DNA of 64,000 bases from Xanthomonas indica (GCF_040529045.1 NZ_CP131914.1:195001-259000); one strand, 5' to 3'. Counted from the first letter of the stretch, positions 17,650 to 26,991 are shown. The notes: generated from the sequence alone by a model not told the origin. Made by a program: numbers and translations.

Positions 17650-19701
17650 ATGAAGACCTATACCCACGCCCTCGCCGTGCTGGCCGGGCTCGCGGCCGGC
17701 GACGGCGCCGCGCAGACGTCGACCGACACCACCACCACGCTCGGCACCGTGGAAGCGCGGCGCCACAGCGCCGCTTCGCTGTCCACCCGCAACATCCTCA
17801 GCTCGGTCGACGTGCTCGGCAGCGAGCAGATCGGCGACAAGAACGTCATGAACAGCTGGGAGCTGCTCGGGCAGATGCCCGGCATGCAGCTCACCGAAAC
17901 CCGGCAGGGCGCCGAATCCGGCAAGGTCACCTTCCGCGCCTTCAATGGCGAGGGCTATCTCAACGGCATCAAGGTGCTGATCGACGGCGTGCCGAGCAAC
18001 GTCAACAGCGGCAACCAGCGCTTCATCGACATGATCTTTCCGCTGGAGATCGCCTACATCGAAGTGGTCCGCGGCACCAACGATCCGCGCTACGGCCTGC
18101 ACAACATCGGCGGCAATTTCAACATCGCCACGCGCCAGGGCGGCAACTACCAGGACCTGCGATTGAGCGGCGGCAGCTTCGCCACGCGCGAGCTGCAGTA
18201 CGCCGCCGGCCATGAGGCCGATGGCCTGGCGCAGAACTACTTCGTCGGCGCGCAGGCCGCGCACGGCTATCGGCAGCACGACACCTCGCGCAAGTACACG
18301 CTCGGCGGCAAATGGTTCTACGGCGAAGACGACGATGCCGCGCGCATCGGCCTGATCGCCCGGATCTACCACCACGAGGCTGACGAACCGGGCTTCCTCA
18401 CCGCCGCGCAACTGGCCGAGGACCGCGCGCAATCGCCGCCGAAGAACGCCAACGACGGCGACGACCGCGACATGCGCCAGGCCAGCGTGCACGCCGACTT
18501 CAAGCTCGGCGACGGCCTGCAACTGCGCAACACGTTGTACTTCAATCGCTATGAGGACGACCGCCGCGTCACCTTCACCAGCTACCCGGTCGGCAACGCA
18601 CCGCGGCAGCGCCGGCAATGGGACGAAACCCAGACCGGCCTGCTCAGCACCGTCGCCTGGCAGGCCAGCGATCTGCTGAGCGTGGAAGCCGGCTTCAACG
18701 CCGAGCACCAGGACAACCGCTATCGGCGCGCGCGCTATGCCTACAGCGTGCCGACCGATTTCGACCGCACGCCGGCACGGGTGCAGAACGACGATCGCTA
18801 CAGCCTGGACAACCTCGGTCTGTACCTGCAGGCGGTGCTGCAGCCGACCGACGCGCTGAAGATCGTGCCGGCGTTCCGCGCCGACCGTTTCTCCGGCGAG
18901 ACCGCGCTGCCCGGCGGCATCCATGCGCCGCTGCAACGCTACGGCTGGATCGACCAACCCAAGCTCAGCGTGATCTACGCGCTGACGCCGCAGCTGAGCG
19001 TGTATGCGAACTGGGGACGCACCTTCCAGATCCTCACCGGCTCCACCGCGCCGGCCTATCTCACCCCGGGCCAGCCGGCGTTCCGGCCCTCGATCAATAC
19101 CGGCAAGGAACTGGGCCTGAAACTGCAGCAGGTGGCCGGCACCGAGGCGCGCGTGGCGGTGTGGCGCCAGGACGCCACCGACGAAGTGGCCAACATGCCC
19201 AGCACCGGCACCACGGTCGGGCTCGGCCAGACCCGCCGGCAAGGCGTGGACCTGCAACTGAGCACGCAATTGGGCGAGCACTGGACCGCGTGGCTCTCGC
19301 ATGCGGTGCAGGAAGCCAAGGTGGTCAGCGCCTACACCGCCACCGGCGAATCGCTGCGCGGACGCGAGGTGTTCTCCACGCCGCGCTACATCAGCAACGC
19401 CGGCCTCGACTACCGGCCCGACGCGCGTTGGACATTCGGCGTGCAGGCGCGCGCGCAGGGCGACTACTACATCGACGAGCGCAATGCGCAGGGCAAGTAC
19501 GGCGGTTTCCGCGTGGTCGACGCCAGCGTGCGCTACCAGCTCACCTCGCGCAGCAGCCTCGGCCTGCAGGTCAAGAACCTCACCGACGCCCGCTATGCCT
19601 ACGTGTGGTACGACAACTTCTTCTGGGGCGGCAACGACCAGCCGATGTTCTCGCCGGCGCCAGGACGCTCGGCCTACCTGAGCGTCGAAGTGCGGCTGTA
19701 G
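17650..19701 (+). CDS. TonB-dependent outer-membrane receptor (copy 1)
   Basis: This outer-membrane gated channel takes up a scarce nutrient using TonB energy. The 683 residues have a signal peptide (about 1-23), a plug domain (about 45-155) with the segments VLIDGVPSN and IEVVRGTNDPRYG followed by GGNFNIATR, then a 22-strand barrel region ending LKNLTD...GRSAYLSVEVRL. A Zur-like box upstream hints at zinc or another metal as the substrate, but this is not proven. It is followed 303 bp later by a close paralog. No TonB, ExbB or periplasmic partner gene is adjacent. Confidence 0.9.
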   Translation: MKTYTHALAVLAGLAAGDGAAQTSTDTTTTLGTVEARRHSAASLSTRNILSSVDVLGSEQIGDKNVMNSWELLGQMPGMQLTETRQGAESGKVTFRAFNGEGYLNGIKVLIDGVPSNVNSGNQRFIDMIFPLEIAYIEVVRGTNDPRYGLHNIGGNFNIATRQGGNYQDLRLSGGSFATRELQYAAGHEADGLAQNYFVGAQAAHGYRQHDTSRKYTLGGKWFYGEDDDAARIGLIARIYHHEADEPGFLTAAQLAEDRAQSPPKNANDGDDRDMRQASVHADFKLGDGLQLRNTLYFNRYEDDRRVTFTSYPVGNAPRQRRQWDETQTGLLSTVAWQASDLLSVEAGFNAEHQDNRYRRARYAYSVPTDFDRTPARVQNDDRYSLDNLGLYLQAVLQPTDALKIVPAFRADRFSGETALPGGIHAPLQRYGWIDQPKLSVIYALTPQLSVYANWGRTFQILTGSTAPAYLTPGQPAFRPSINTGKELGLKLQQVAGTEARVAVWRQDATDEVANMPSTGTTVGLGQTRRQGVDLQLSTQLGEHWTAWLSHAVQEAKVVSAYTATGESLRGREVFSTPRYISNAGLDYRPDARWTFGVQARAQGDYYIDERNAQGKYGGFRVVDASVRYQLTSRSSLGLQVKNLTDARYAYVWYDNFFWGGNDQPMFSPAPGRSAYLSVEVRL

Positions 19702-19753
19702 GGCAACGCCAACGACCTGCTTCCGCTACTCCACGCCGGAGGCGGGTTGCCTT

Positions 19754-19819
19754 GTGGGAGCGGCGTCTGCCGCGCCGGGTTCACCAGGATCACCACGTCG
19801 CGGCTGAAGCCGCTCCTAC
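19754..19819. repeat. Inverted pair of GTAG-type palindromic repeats
   Basis: The first copy is GTGGGAGCGGCGTCTGCCGC. The second is the inverse form GCGGCTGAAGCCGCTCCTAC. This REP-like family, with GTAG at one end, is well known in Stenotrophomonas and Xanthomonas. It occupies most of the gap between the two receptor genes. Confidence 0.7.
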
Positions 19820-20004
19820 AAGGCGCTTCCCGTCGTGACCGGAGGCCCTGTCGTCGTCGCGGCTGGCGGACGGCCGCACTTCCCCCGCCACATCGTTTAA
19901 CATTGCCTTCACGGAGCGACGGACGCCCAGCGTCCCGAACAAGCAAGCCCCGCAACCTCGCCGTTGCCGCCAGCCCTCCGCTGTCCCCACTTGCTTGCAG
20001 GCCC

Positions 20005-22059
20005 ATGAAGATCGATTCCCTTGCCCTGGCCGTCCTGGCCGGGCTTGCCGCCGGCCACGCCGGCGCGCAGACCCTGACCTCCGAGACCACCACCACCCTG
20101 GGCACCGTGGAGGCGCGGCGCGAGACCGCCGCCTCGCTGTCCACCCGCAACATCCTCAGCTCGGTCGACGTGCTCGGCAGCGAGCAGATCGGCGACAAGC
20201 AGGTCATGAACGGCTGGGAATTGCTGGGCATGATGCCCGGCGTGCAGCTCACCGAGATCCGCCAGGGCGCCGAGACCGGCAAGGCCACTTTCCGCGCCTT
20301 CAATGGCGAGGGCTACCTCAACGGCATCAAGATCCTGATCGATGGCGTGCCGAGCGATGCCAACAGCGGCAACCAGCGCTTCACCGACATGATCTTCCCG
20401 CTGGAGATCGCCTACATCGAAGTGGTGCGCGGCACCAACGACCCGCGCTACGGCCTGCACAACATCGGCGGCAACCTCAACATCGCCACGCGCCAGGGCG
20501 GCGACTACCAGGACCTGCGGCTGAGCCACGGCAGCTTCGCCACGCGCGAGTTGCAGTATGCCGTCGGCCACGAGGCCGGTGGCCTGGCACAGAACTATTT
20601 CGTCGGCGCGCAGGCCACGCAGGGCGAACGCGCGCACGACAGCGCGCGCAAGTACACCCTCGGCGGCAAGTGGTTCTACGGCGAGGACGACGACACCGCG
20701 CGCATCGGCCTGATCGCCCGCGCCTATCATCTCGCCGCCGATGCGCCCGGCTTCCTCACCGCCGCGCAACTGGCAGAGGACCGCGAGCAGTCGCCGCCGC
20801 AGAATGCCAACGACGGCGGCGAGCGCACCCTGCGCCAGGCCAGCGTGCATGCAGACCTGAAGCTCGGCGAGGGCCTGCAGTTGCGCAACACGCTGTACGT
20901 CAATCGCTACGACGAAGAACGCCGGGTCACCTTTACCAGTTATCCGGTCGGCAACGCACCGCGGCAGCGCCGGCAATGGGACGAAGCCCAGACCGGCCTG
21001 CTCAGCACCGTCACCTGGCAGGCCAGCGACCTGCTGAGCATGGAAGCCGGCCTCAACGCCGAGCACCAGGACAACCGCTATCGCCGCGATCGCTACGCCT
21101 ACGCGGTGCCCACCGATTTCTGGAGTGCACCGGCGCGCGTGCAGAACGACGACCGCTACACGCTCGACAACCTCGGCCTGTACCTGCAGGCGGTGCTGCG
21201 GCCGACCGCCGCGCTGAAGATCGTGCCGGCGTTCCGCGTCGACCGCTTCTCCGGCGACACCACGCTGCCCGGCGGCGTGCACGCACCGCTGCAGCGCTAT
21301 GGCTGGATCGACCAGCCCAAGCTCAGCGTGATCTATGCGTTGACCCCGCAGCTGAGCGTGTACGCCAACTGGGGCCGCACCTTCCAGATCCTCACCGGCT
21401 CCACCGCGCCGGCCTACCTGACGCCCGGCCAGCCCGGCGTGCGGCCGTCGATCAACACCGGCAAGGAGCTGGGCCTGAAGCTGCAGCCGGCGGCAGGCAC
21501 CGAGGCACGCGTGGCGGTATGGCGGCAGGACGCCACCGACGAGGTCGCCAACAACGTCAGCTCCGGCACCACGGTGGGCCTGGGCCAGACCCGGCGCCAG
21601 GGCGTGGACCTGCAACTGAGCACGCAACTGGGCGAGCACTGGACGCTGTGGCTGTCGCAGGCGCTGCAGGAGGCCAAGGTGGTCAGCGCCTGCAACGCCT
21701 CGGGCGAATCCCTGCGCGGGCTTGAAGTGTTCTCGGTGCCACGCTACATCAGCAACGCCGGCGTCGATTACCGACCCGATGCGCGCTGGACGATCGGCGT
21801 GCAGGCGCGCGCACAGGGCGACTATTACATCGACGAGCGCAACACGCAGGGCAAGTACGGCGGTTTCCGCGTGGTCGACGCCAGCGTGCGCTACCAGCTC
21901 AGCCCGCGCGTCAGCCTCGACCTGCAGGTCAAGAATCTCACCGACACCCGCTACGCCTACGTCTGGTACGACAGCTTCTTCTGGGGTGGCAACAACCAGC
22001 CGATGTTCTCGCCGGCGCCCGGGCGCTCGGCCTATCTCGGGTTCGAACTGCGGCTGTAG
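20005..22059 (+). CDS. TonB-dependent outer-membrane receptor (copy 2)
   Basis: The 684-residue protein is a tandem paralog of the receptor just upstream, identical at the great majority of positions by eye across plug and barrel. It keeps the signal peptide (GLAAGHAGAQ), the plug segments VLGSEQIGDK, ILIDGVPSDANSG and IEVVRGTNDPRYG, and the end LGFELRL. Differences cluster in putative loop regions, for example the segment after GAQATQGER, and in signal peptide residues. The strong Zur-like box of copy 1 is not repeated upstream; only a weak CATCGTTTAACATTG is seen. The two may differ in regulation or substrate. Confidence 0.9.
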   Translation: MKIDSLALAVLAGLAAGHAGAQTLTSETTTTLGTVEARRETAASLSTRNILSSVDVLGSEQIGDKQVMNGWELLGMMPGVQLTEIRQGAETGKATFRAFNGEGYLNGIKILIDGVPSDANSGNQRFTDMIFPLEIAYIEVVRGTNDPRYGLHNIGGNLNIATRQGGDYQDLRLSHGSFATRELQYAVGHEAGGLAQNYFVGAQATQGERAHDSARKYTLGGKWFYGEDDDTARIGLIARAYHLAADAPGFLTAAQLAEDREQSPPQNANDGGERTLRQASVHADLKLGEGLQLRNTLYVNRYDEERRVTFTSYPVGNAPRQRRQWDEAQTGLLSTVTWQASDLLSMEAGLNAEHQDNRYRRDRYAYAVPTDFWSAPARVQNDDRYTLDNLGLYLQAVLRPTAALKIVPAFRVDRFSGDTTLPGGVHAPLQRYGWIDQPKLSVIYALTPQLSVYANWGRTFQILTGSTAPAYLTPGQPGVRPSINTGKELGLKLQPAAGTEARVAVWRQDATDEVANNVSSGTTVGLGQTRRQGVDLQLSTQLGEHWTLWLSQALQEAKVVSACNASGESLRGLEVFSVPRYISNAGVDYRPDARWTIGVQARAQGDYYIDERNTQGKYGGFRVVDASVRYQLSPRVSLDLQVKNLTDTRYAYVWYDSFFWGGNNQPMFSPAPGRSAYLGFELRL

Positions 22060-22315
22060 CGCGCCTCCATCACCTGCATCCGCCACGGCGTGCTGCGCCT
22101 ACAGGACACGTTCCCGGGGAGATGGGAGGTGCCCTGTCGCGGTTTTGCCTGGCCAAGGACGTACGGTCGCTGGACGCGGCGTCAGCCGCGCTGTGGTACG
22201 TTTCCAGACGTCGCCAGCCTTCGCGCAAGCCTCCCGCTCGTTCACAGGAGTGCTTTGCGATGCTCTCTCCCGCTCCGCTCGACCGCGTGGTGTTCCGCTT
22301 CCCGGAGACGCCGCG

Positions 22316-23323
22316 ATGACCGACTTCGTCACCGACGCAGCGCAGCTGCAGGACTGCGTGGGCCGCCTGCCCGGCCCGCGCGACATGAAGGTGATCGACC
22401 ATCTGGACGCGCACGCGCTGCGCTGGCTGGCCGCCAGTCCACTGCTGTTCGCCGGCGTCGCCGGCCAGCGCCTGGCCTTGAGCGCAGGCAGTGGCGCGCC
22501 CGGCTTCGCGCGCGCCGACACCCCGCACCTGCTGTCGATCCCGCTGCAGGCGCTGGACACGGCGCATCCGCAGGTCGGCGCCGGCTTCGGGTCGCTGTTC
22601 CTGGTGCCCGGTTTGGGCGAGACCCTGCGGATCAATGGCCGCATCGCCGGCGACGACGGCACGTGCCTGTTCATCGCCGTCGAGGAGTGCTATCTGCACT
22701 GTGCCAAGGCCCTGCTCCGTGCCGACTGGTGGCGTGCCGAGACACCGACCGACGCCACGCCACCGGAAACGGTGGAGGGATTTCTCGCCAACTGCCGGCT
22801 GCTGGTGCTGGCCACCGCCGATGCCGAGGGCCGCGTCGATGTCAGTCCGCGCGGCGATCGCGCCGGGGCCTTGCTGCAGGCGCATCGCGACGCCTGGTGG
22901 TTTGCCGACCGGCCGGGCAATCGGCGCGTCGACAGCCTGGGCAATCTGCTGGCGCGGCCGCAGATCGCCCTGCTCGCACTGCGCCCGGGCAGCGCGCGCT
23001 GCGTCCGCATCGAAGGGCTGGCCCGCCCCAGCCCCGATGCGGCGATCCGCAGCGCGCTCGCCGTCGATGGACGCATTCCGCATCTGGCGGTGCGGGTGCT
23101 GCCGGCGCTCCTCGAAGAGACGCGCAGCCCCGCGCTGGGCCGCTTCGACGCCTGGCCGCCCGCCGCCATCGCGCACGACCTGGACCCGCCGGCGATCTTC
23201 CGCGACCACGTCCGGCTCAGCGGCGCGCGCGGCGCCCAGGCTACGCTGATGCGCGCGGCGGTCTCGGTGCCCGGCGTGGTCCGCAAGGGGCTGCAGGCCG
23301 ACTACAAGAAGAACATGTACTGA
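22316..23323 (+). CDS. Pyridoxamine 5'-phosphate oxidase-fold flavoprotein
   Basis: The protein (335 residues) looks like two split-barrel FMN-binding halves. The N-terminal half reads FVTDAAQLQDCVGR, then MKVIDHLDAHALRWLAASP; the second begins FLANCRLLVLATADAEGRVDVSPRGD. This matches the MSMEG_1061-type PNPOx-like family, whose substrates are mostly unknown. GGAG precedes the ATG at good distance. The C-terminus carries a basic tail (LQADYKKNMY). It is convergent with the DUF4865 operon, with 18 bp between stops. It is probably cytoplasmic. A true pyridoxine oxidase role is unlikely. Confidence 0.8.
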   Translation: MTDFVTDAAQLQDCVGRLPGPRDMKVIDHLDAHALRWLAASPLLFAGVAGQRLALSAGSGAPGFARADTPHLLSIPLQALDTAHPQVGAGFGSLFLVPGLGETLRINGRIAGDDGTCLFIAVEECYLHCAKALLRADWWRAETPTDATPPETVEGFLANCRLLVLATADAEGRVDVSPRGDRAGALLQAHRDAWWFADRPGNRRVDSLGNLLARPQIALLALRPGSARCVRIEGLARPSPDAAIRSALAVDGRIPHLAVRVLPALLEETRSPALGRFDAWPPAAIAHDLDPPAIFRDHVRLSGARGAQATLMRAAVSVPGVVRKGLQADYKKNMY

Positions 23324-23341
23324 GCGCGCGACGCCGCTGGC

Positions 23342-23887
23342 TCACCCGGCTGCGTCGAGCACGCCGGGGACGCTGAGGTGATGTACGGCATAGCGCTGCG
23401 CCTCGTCGTCCGCCGGCGGCAGATCGCGCCACAGCTGGAAACGCAGCCGCGTCCATCCCTGCGGTTCATAGCCGCGCACCATGGCCAGCACGCGTGCGTC
23501 AGGCGCATGCACGTCGTCGGAGTCGCTGCCCACCGGTGCCTGAAGCGCGCGGGTGGCATAGCGCGCCGTGCGCAGCGCCAGCGACGTCGACGCCGTCCCG
23601 ACCATCCACGACTGCACCGCCGGTCGGCCGAACGCCTCGCATAGCGCGGCGAAGGCGGGGCCGACGAGGAACGCGTGCATCGCCGCCGCATCGCGCCACA
23701 GGTAGAACGGCGCGTACAGGTTCTGCCCGCCTGGCAGGAGCGGGTCGGCGCGATCGGCGACCAGGTAGGCCTTGAACTGCAGCCCGGGCAGGGTGTCGAG
23801 CAACGGCCCCTTGTCGGCGATGCGGCGGCGGATGATGGCCATGTCGTAGTCCGCCGGCAAGGCGATGCTGTACTGCATGGCGATCAT
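23342..23887 (-). CDS. DUF4865 family protein
   Basis: The 181-residue protein begins MIAMQYSIALPADYDM and has the family-like stretch NLYAPFYLWRDAAAMHAFLVGPAFAALCEAFGR, recalling ferredoxin-like dimeric barrel monooxygenases. It is the last gene of a three-gene operon (CMD-like, tautomerase-like, DUF4865), and its start overlaps the tautomerase stop by ATGA. DUF4865 proteins often sit beside tautomerases under a LysR regulator, as here. The function is unknown; by context it may act on a small reactive or aromatic compound. Confidence 0.75.
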   Translation of the reverse strand: MIAMQYSIALPADYDMAIIRRRIADKGPLLDTLPGLQFKAYLVADRADPLLPGGQNLYAPFYLWRDAAAMHAFLVGPAFAALCEAFGRPAVQSWMVGTASTSLALRTARYATRALQAPVGSDSDDVHAPDARVLAMVRGYEPQGWTRLRFQLWRDLPPADDEAQRYAVHHLSVPGVLDAAG

Positions 23888-24282
23888 GCCGGCGCTCCGC
23901 TGGCCGCGATGCCGGCACGGCCGCCGCCGAAGGACCAGTCCTGCGCGTCGGTGGTGACGATGGTGACCATCACGTCCTCCGGCGCGATCCCCGGCGCGAT
24001 CGCCAGCAGCTCGACCAGGCGCCGGTAGAACGCCTGCTTGCAGGCGGCGCTGCGTTGGCGGCCGGCGGTGATGGCGATCAGTACGAAGCCATCCGAGCGC
24101 GGCCCGCCCAGGTAGTGGCGATCGAATACCAGTTCGTCCGGGTCGTGCTGGTGGATGACCTGGAAGCAGTCGCCGGCCGGCACCTCGAACGCCTCGTGCA
24201 TGGCCTGGTAGAGGCTGGCCGACAGCGCGCGCAGGTATTCGGGCGGGTTGCCGCGCAGCAGCGAGATGCGGGCGTACGGCAT
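23884..24282 (-). CDS. Tautomerase family protein
   Basis: The 132-residue protein starts MPYARISLLRG, so Pro becomes the N-terminal residue after Met removal. That proline is the catalytic base of the tautomerase superfamily. It is longer than the 60- to 70-residue 4-oxalocrotonate tautomerases and resembles the two-domain-length members. Conserved stretches include GNPPEYLRALSASLYQAMHEAF and DWSFGGGRAG. Its start overlaps the stop of the upstream CMD gene by one base (TGATG), and its stop overlaps the DUF4865 start, so the three genes are translationally coupled. The substrate is unknown. Confidence 0.85.
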   Translation of the reverse strand: MPYARISLLRGNPPEYLRALSASLYQAMHEAFEVPAGDCFQVIHQHDPDELVFDRHYLGGPRSDGFVLIAITAGRQRSAACKQAFYRRLVELLAIAPGIAPEDVMVTIVTTDAQDWSFGGGRAGIAASGAPA

Positions 24283-24632
24283 CAGCGCGCCTCCGTCGTG
24301 GCCGGCCGCGCCGCGACGGCGGCACGCAGCAACGGCAGCGCCGACGCCGCGCACGGCCAGCCGGCGTAGAAGGCCAGGTGGGTGATGGCTTCGGCCAGCG
24401 CCTCGCGGTCCAGGCCGTGGTCCAGCGCGCGCCCCAGGTGAAACGGCAGTTGCTCCAGCCGATACAGCGCAACCAGCGCGGCCACCGTGACCAGGCTGCG
24501 TTCGCGCGGCGACAGGCCCGGGCGCTGCCACACCTCGGCGAACAGCACCTCGTCGGTCAGGCGGGCAAAGGCCGGTGCGATGTCGCCGAACGCGGCCTGC
24601 GGGGAGGGAAACGGCGTGGATGGGTCGGACAT
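24282..24632 (-). CDS. Carboxymuconolactone decarboxylase-like protein
   Basis: The 116-residue CMD/AhpD-fold protein shows the family pattern RERSLVTVAALVALYRLEQLPFHLGRALDHG and EAITHLAFYAGWPCAASAL. It lacks the CxxC of AhpD peroxidases, so it is more like the decarboxylase branch or an orphan. It is first in an operon with a tautomerase and a DUF4865 protein, and divergent from a LysR regulator. The ATG at 24632 has GAGG upstream; a longer reading to 24662 is less likely. By context the operon may detoxify or degrade a small cyclic or quinone-like compound, which is an inference. Confidence 0.82.
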   Translation of the reverse strand: MSDPSTPFPSPQAAFGDIAPAFARLTDEVLFAEVWQRPGLSPRERSLVTVAALVALYRLEQLPFHLGRALDHGLDREALAEAITHLAFYAGWPCAASALPLLRAAVAARPATTEAR

Positions 24633-24681
24633 CGGGCTGGCCTCGCAGTGGGGAACGGGCACAGCCTAGTCGCGCAGGATC

Positions 24682-24697
24682 TTCCGAAAAATCGGAA
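24682..24697. promoter_or_regulatory. Dyad operator, LysR-type
   Basis: TTCCGA and TCGGAA flank AAAA, giving a perfect 6+4+6 dyad of the T-N11-A kind. It sits between the divergent LysR gene and the CMD operon. A related TCCGGA lies at 24714-24719. It is probably the binding site of the adjacent LysR protein. Confidence 0.6.
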
Positions 24698-24735
24698 AAT
24701 ATCGAAACGACCATCCGGAAAACCAGGATCGACTG

Positions 24736-25647
24736 ATGCGCCCCACCACCTTCGACCTCGACGCGCTGCGCAGCTTCGTCGCCGGCGTGGAGCTGGGCAG
24801 CTTCGCCAAGGCGGCCGACCGCCGCGGGCGTTCCACCTCGGCGATCAGCGCGCAGCTGAAGAAGCTGGAGGAGCAGGCCGGGCAGGCGGTGCTGCGCCGC
24901 CAGGGCCGCGGCCTGGCCCTGACCGAGGCCGGCGAAGCCTTGCTGGGCTACGCGCGGCGCCTGCTCGAACTCAACGACGAGGCGGTGGTGGCGCTGCAGG
25001 ACACGGCGCTGCAAGGCTGGGTGCGCCTGGGGCTGCAGGAGGACTTCGGCGAGCACATGCTGCCAGACGTGCTGGGGCGTTTCGCCCGTGCCCACCCGCA
25101 GGTGCGGATCGAAGCGCGCATCGCCCGCCACCAGGAACTGCTGGCGCGGGTGGAGGCCGGGCAACTCGACCTGGCCCTGGCCTGGGACTCCGGCGCGGCC
25201 TCGGCGCACCGGCAGGCGCAAGCGGCGTGGCCGCTGCGCTGGATCGCCGCCGCCGACCGCAGCGACATGCCCACGACGGCCACCTGGAGCGGCGAGGCGC
25301 CGCTGCCACTGGTGATGCTGGAAGCGCCCTGCCTGCTGCGCACGGCCGCGACCACCGCCCTGGACCGCGCCGGCATCCCGTGGCGTATCGCCTTCACCAG
25401 CGCCAGCCTCGGCGGCGTGTGGGCGGCCGTGCGCGCCGGATTGGGCATCACCCTGCGCACGCCGGCCGGCGTGCCGGCCGGATTGGCGCTGCTCCCGCCC
25501 GGCGCCGGCGGCCTGCCGACGCTGCCGGCGCTGGGACTGAACCTGCATCGCGCAGTCGCCACGCCGCCGCCGGCAGTGGCACGGCTGGCGGAGATCCTGC
25601 AACAGCGCCTGCAGGCGGCGCATGCCGCGCTGGCCGAGCGCGGATGA
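24736..25647 (+). CDS. LysR family transcriptional regulator
   Basis: The 303-residue protein has an N-terminal winged helix-turn-helix (about 5-65: LDALRSFVAGVELGSFAKAADRRGRSTSAISAQLKKLEEQAG) followed by the periplasmic-binding-like effector domain (about 90-300). It is divergent from the CMD/tautomerase/DUF4865 operon and shares a dyad operator with it, so it most likely regulates that operon and itself. The effector is unknown. It ends 16 bp from the convergent acyltransferase gene. Confidence 0.93.
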   Translation: MRPTTFDLDALRSFVAGVELGSFAKAADRRGRSTSAISAQLKKLEEQAGQAVLRRQGRGLALTEAGEALLGYARRLLELNDEAVVALQDTALQGWVRLGLQEDFGEHMLPDVLGRFARAHPQVRIEARIARHQELLARVEAGQLDLALAWDSGAASAHRQAQAAWPLRWIAAADRSDMPTTATWSGEAPLPLVMLEAPCLLRTAATTALDRAGIPWRIAFTSASLGGVWAAVRAGLGITLRTPAGVPAGLALLPPGAGGLPTLPALGLNLHRAVATPPPAVARLAEILQQRLQAAHAALAERG

Positions 25648-25663
25648 GGACGTGGCAGGGCTT

Positions 25664-26782
25664 TCAGTTCCCGGGCAGCGCGACCGGGGCGGGCGCGCTG
25701 CGCCGCTCGCGCAGGCGCAGGAACGGCCGCTCCACCACGTAGTGCAGGACGGCCGCGAACAGCAGCGCCATGCCGGCATAGACGGCGAAGGCGAGCGGCC
25801 CGCGCCCGTCCAGTTGAGCGCCGAACCACACCTGGGTCAGATGGAACGCGGCCTTGTGGCTCAGGTACAGGCTGTAGGACACCGCGGCCAGCCAGCCCGC
25901 ACCCGGCACCCGGCCACGCCCCAGCCATCCCTGCGTGGAGGCGCCGGCGCCGACCAGCAGCGCCAGCCCCAGCGACAGCACCGGCCAGCCGACCGCATTG
26001 CCGAGCAGGCCGGTGCGGTCGCGGAACAGCCACATCGCCAGCGCGCAGACCGCGATGCCGGCAAGCGCCACGGCGCTGGCGTGGCGCTGCAGCCGCTGCC
26101 AGTGCTGCGGCCGGAAGGTCTTCAGCACCGCCAGCGCCACGCCGGCCAGCAGGCCGTCCAGGCGGTTCCAGGTCGGGTAGTAGAGATCCTCGATGAACCA
26201 GTTGCGCTGCAGCCCCGCGCCGATGCGATCCAGCGCGCTGTCGTGCAGCCAGATGGCGCTGCGCAGGGCGATGCCGCCCAGCACCACGGCCACGCACAGC
26301 GCCGCGAAACGCGGCGCCGACGGCTGCCGTAGCATCCACGCCGCCAGCAGCGGGAACACCAGGTAGAAATGCTCCTCCACGCACAGCGACCACGCATGCG
26401 AGAACGCCTGCTGGTTGGCGTAGTCGATGCCCAGGTTGAGGGTGAAGCTGGCGAACAGCCACCACGGCGCGATCCCCGGCGCTTCGCGGAAGCCGGGCCA
26501 GGCCAGGTACAGCGCCAGCACCACCATGTACGCCGGCAGGATGCGGTAGGCACGGCGGCGATAGAACTCGCCGTAGCGCAGCCGCTCGGCACGAGCGAGC
26601 GGCGCCAGCACCTGGCCGCCGATCAAAAAGCCGCTGAGCACGAAGAACAGGTCCACGCCCATCCAGCCATCGCGCGACAGCCACTCCCAATCCGGCCCCA
26701 GCCCGCCGACCACGAAGGAGTGGAACAGCATCACCCAGACGATGGCGATGGCGCGCAGCAGGTCGAGGCCGGGAAAGCGCAT
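25664..26782 (-). CDS. Membrane acyltransferase, OafA/YrhL (acyltransferase 3) family
   Basis: The 372-residue inner-membrane protein has about 10 membrane segments and is predicted to O-acetylate or acylate a surface polysaccharide or lipid. Family marks are the N-terminal RFPGLDLLRAIAIVWVMLFHSF with its catalytic His, the GVDLFFVLSGFLIGG loop, the RRRAYRILPAY motif and the SHAWSLCVEEHFYLVFPLL segment. No glycan gene lies beside it, so its substrate cannot be read from context. The start at 26782 has no strong ribosome site. Confidence 0.9.
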   Translation of the reverse strand: MRFPGLDLLRAIAIVWVMLFHSFVVGGLGPDWEWLSRDGWMGVDLFFVLSGFLIGGQVLAPLARAERLRYGEFYRRRAYRILPAYMVVLALYLAWPGFREAPGIAPWWLFASFTLNLGIDYANQQAFSHAWSLCVEEHFYLVFPLLAAWMLRQPSAPRFAALCVAVVLGGIALRSAIWLHDSALDRIGAGLQRNWFIEDLYYPTWNRLDGLLAGVALAVLKTFRPQHWQRLQRHASAVALAGIAVCALAMWLFRDRTGLLGNAVGWPVLSLGLALLVGAGASTQGWLGRGRVPGAGWLAAVSYSLYLSHKAAFHLTQVWFGAQLDGRGPLAFAVYAGMALLFAAVLHYVVERPFLRLRERRSAPAPVALPGN

Positions 26783-26948
26783 CGCAGGAAGGTGGCGGTA
26801 GGAAGCGCGCAGCTTACTGGCTGTGCCGGCGTTTGCGGCGGCGGCCGTTCACCGGCGCCGGTGCGATCGCGCCTGGGAGACGCCGCCGCGGCGCCAAGCG
26901 GCGACCGCTGACCTCCATGCTGCGTGCATGGGCGCACCCTCACCCCAA

Positions 26949-26971
26949 CCCCTCTCCCGGGGGGAGAGGGG
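26949..26971. repeat. CCCCTCTCCC palindrome, downstream of speA
   Basis: A 23-bp palindrome with arms CCCCTCTCCC and GGGAGAGGGG lies 20 bp past the speA stop on the minus strand. A variant with compensating changes occurs at 29050-29070. It could act as a terminator or be a dispersed REP-like element. Confidence 0.55.
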
Positions 26972-26991
26972 CTTGAATGGGTCGCGCGCTG

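Noticed and set aside
24633-24662. Longer start of the CMD-like gene
   Set aside because: The extra ten residues are unlike the family and the inner ATG has the better ribosome site.
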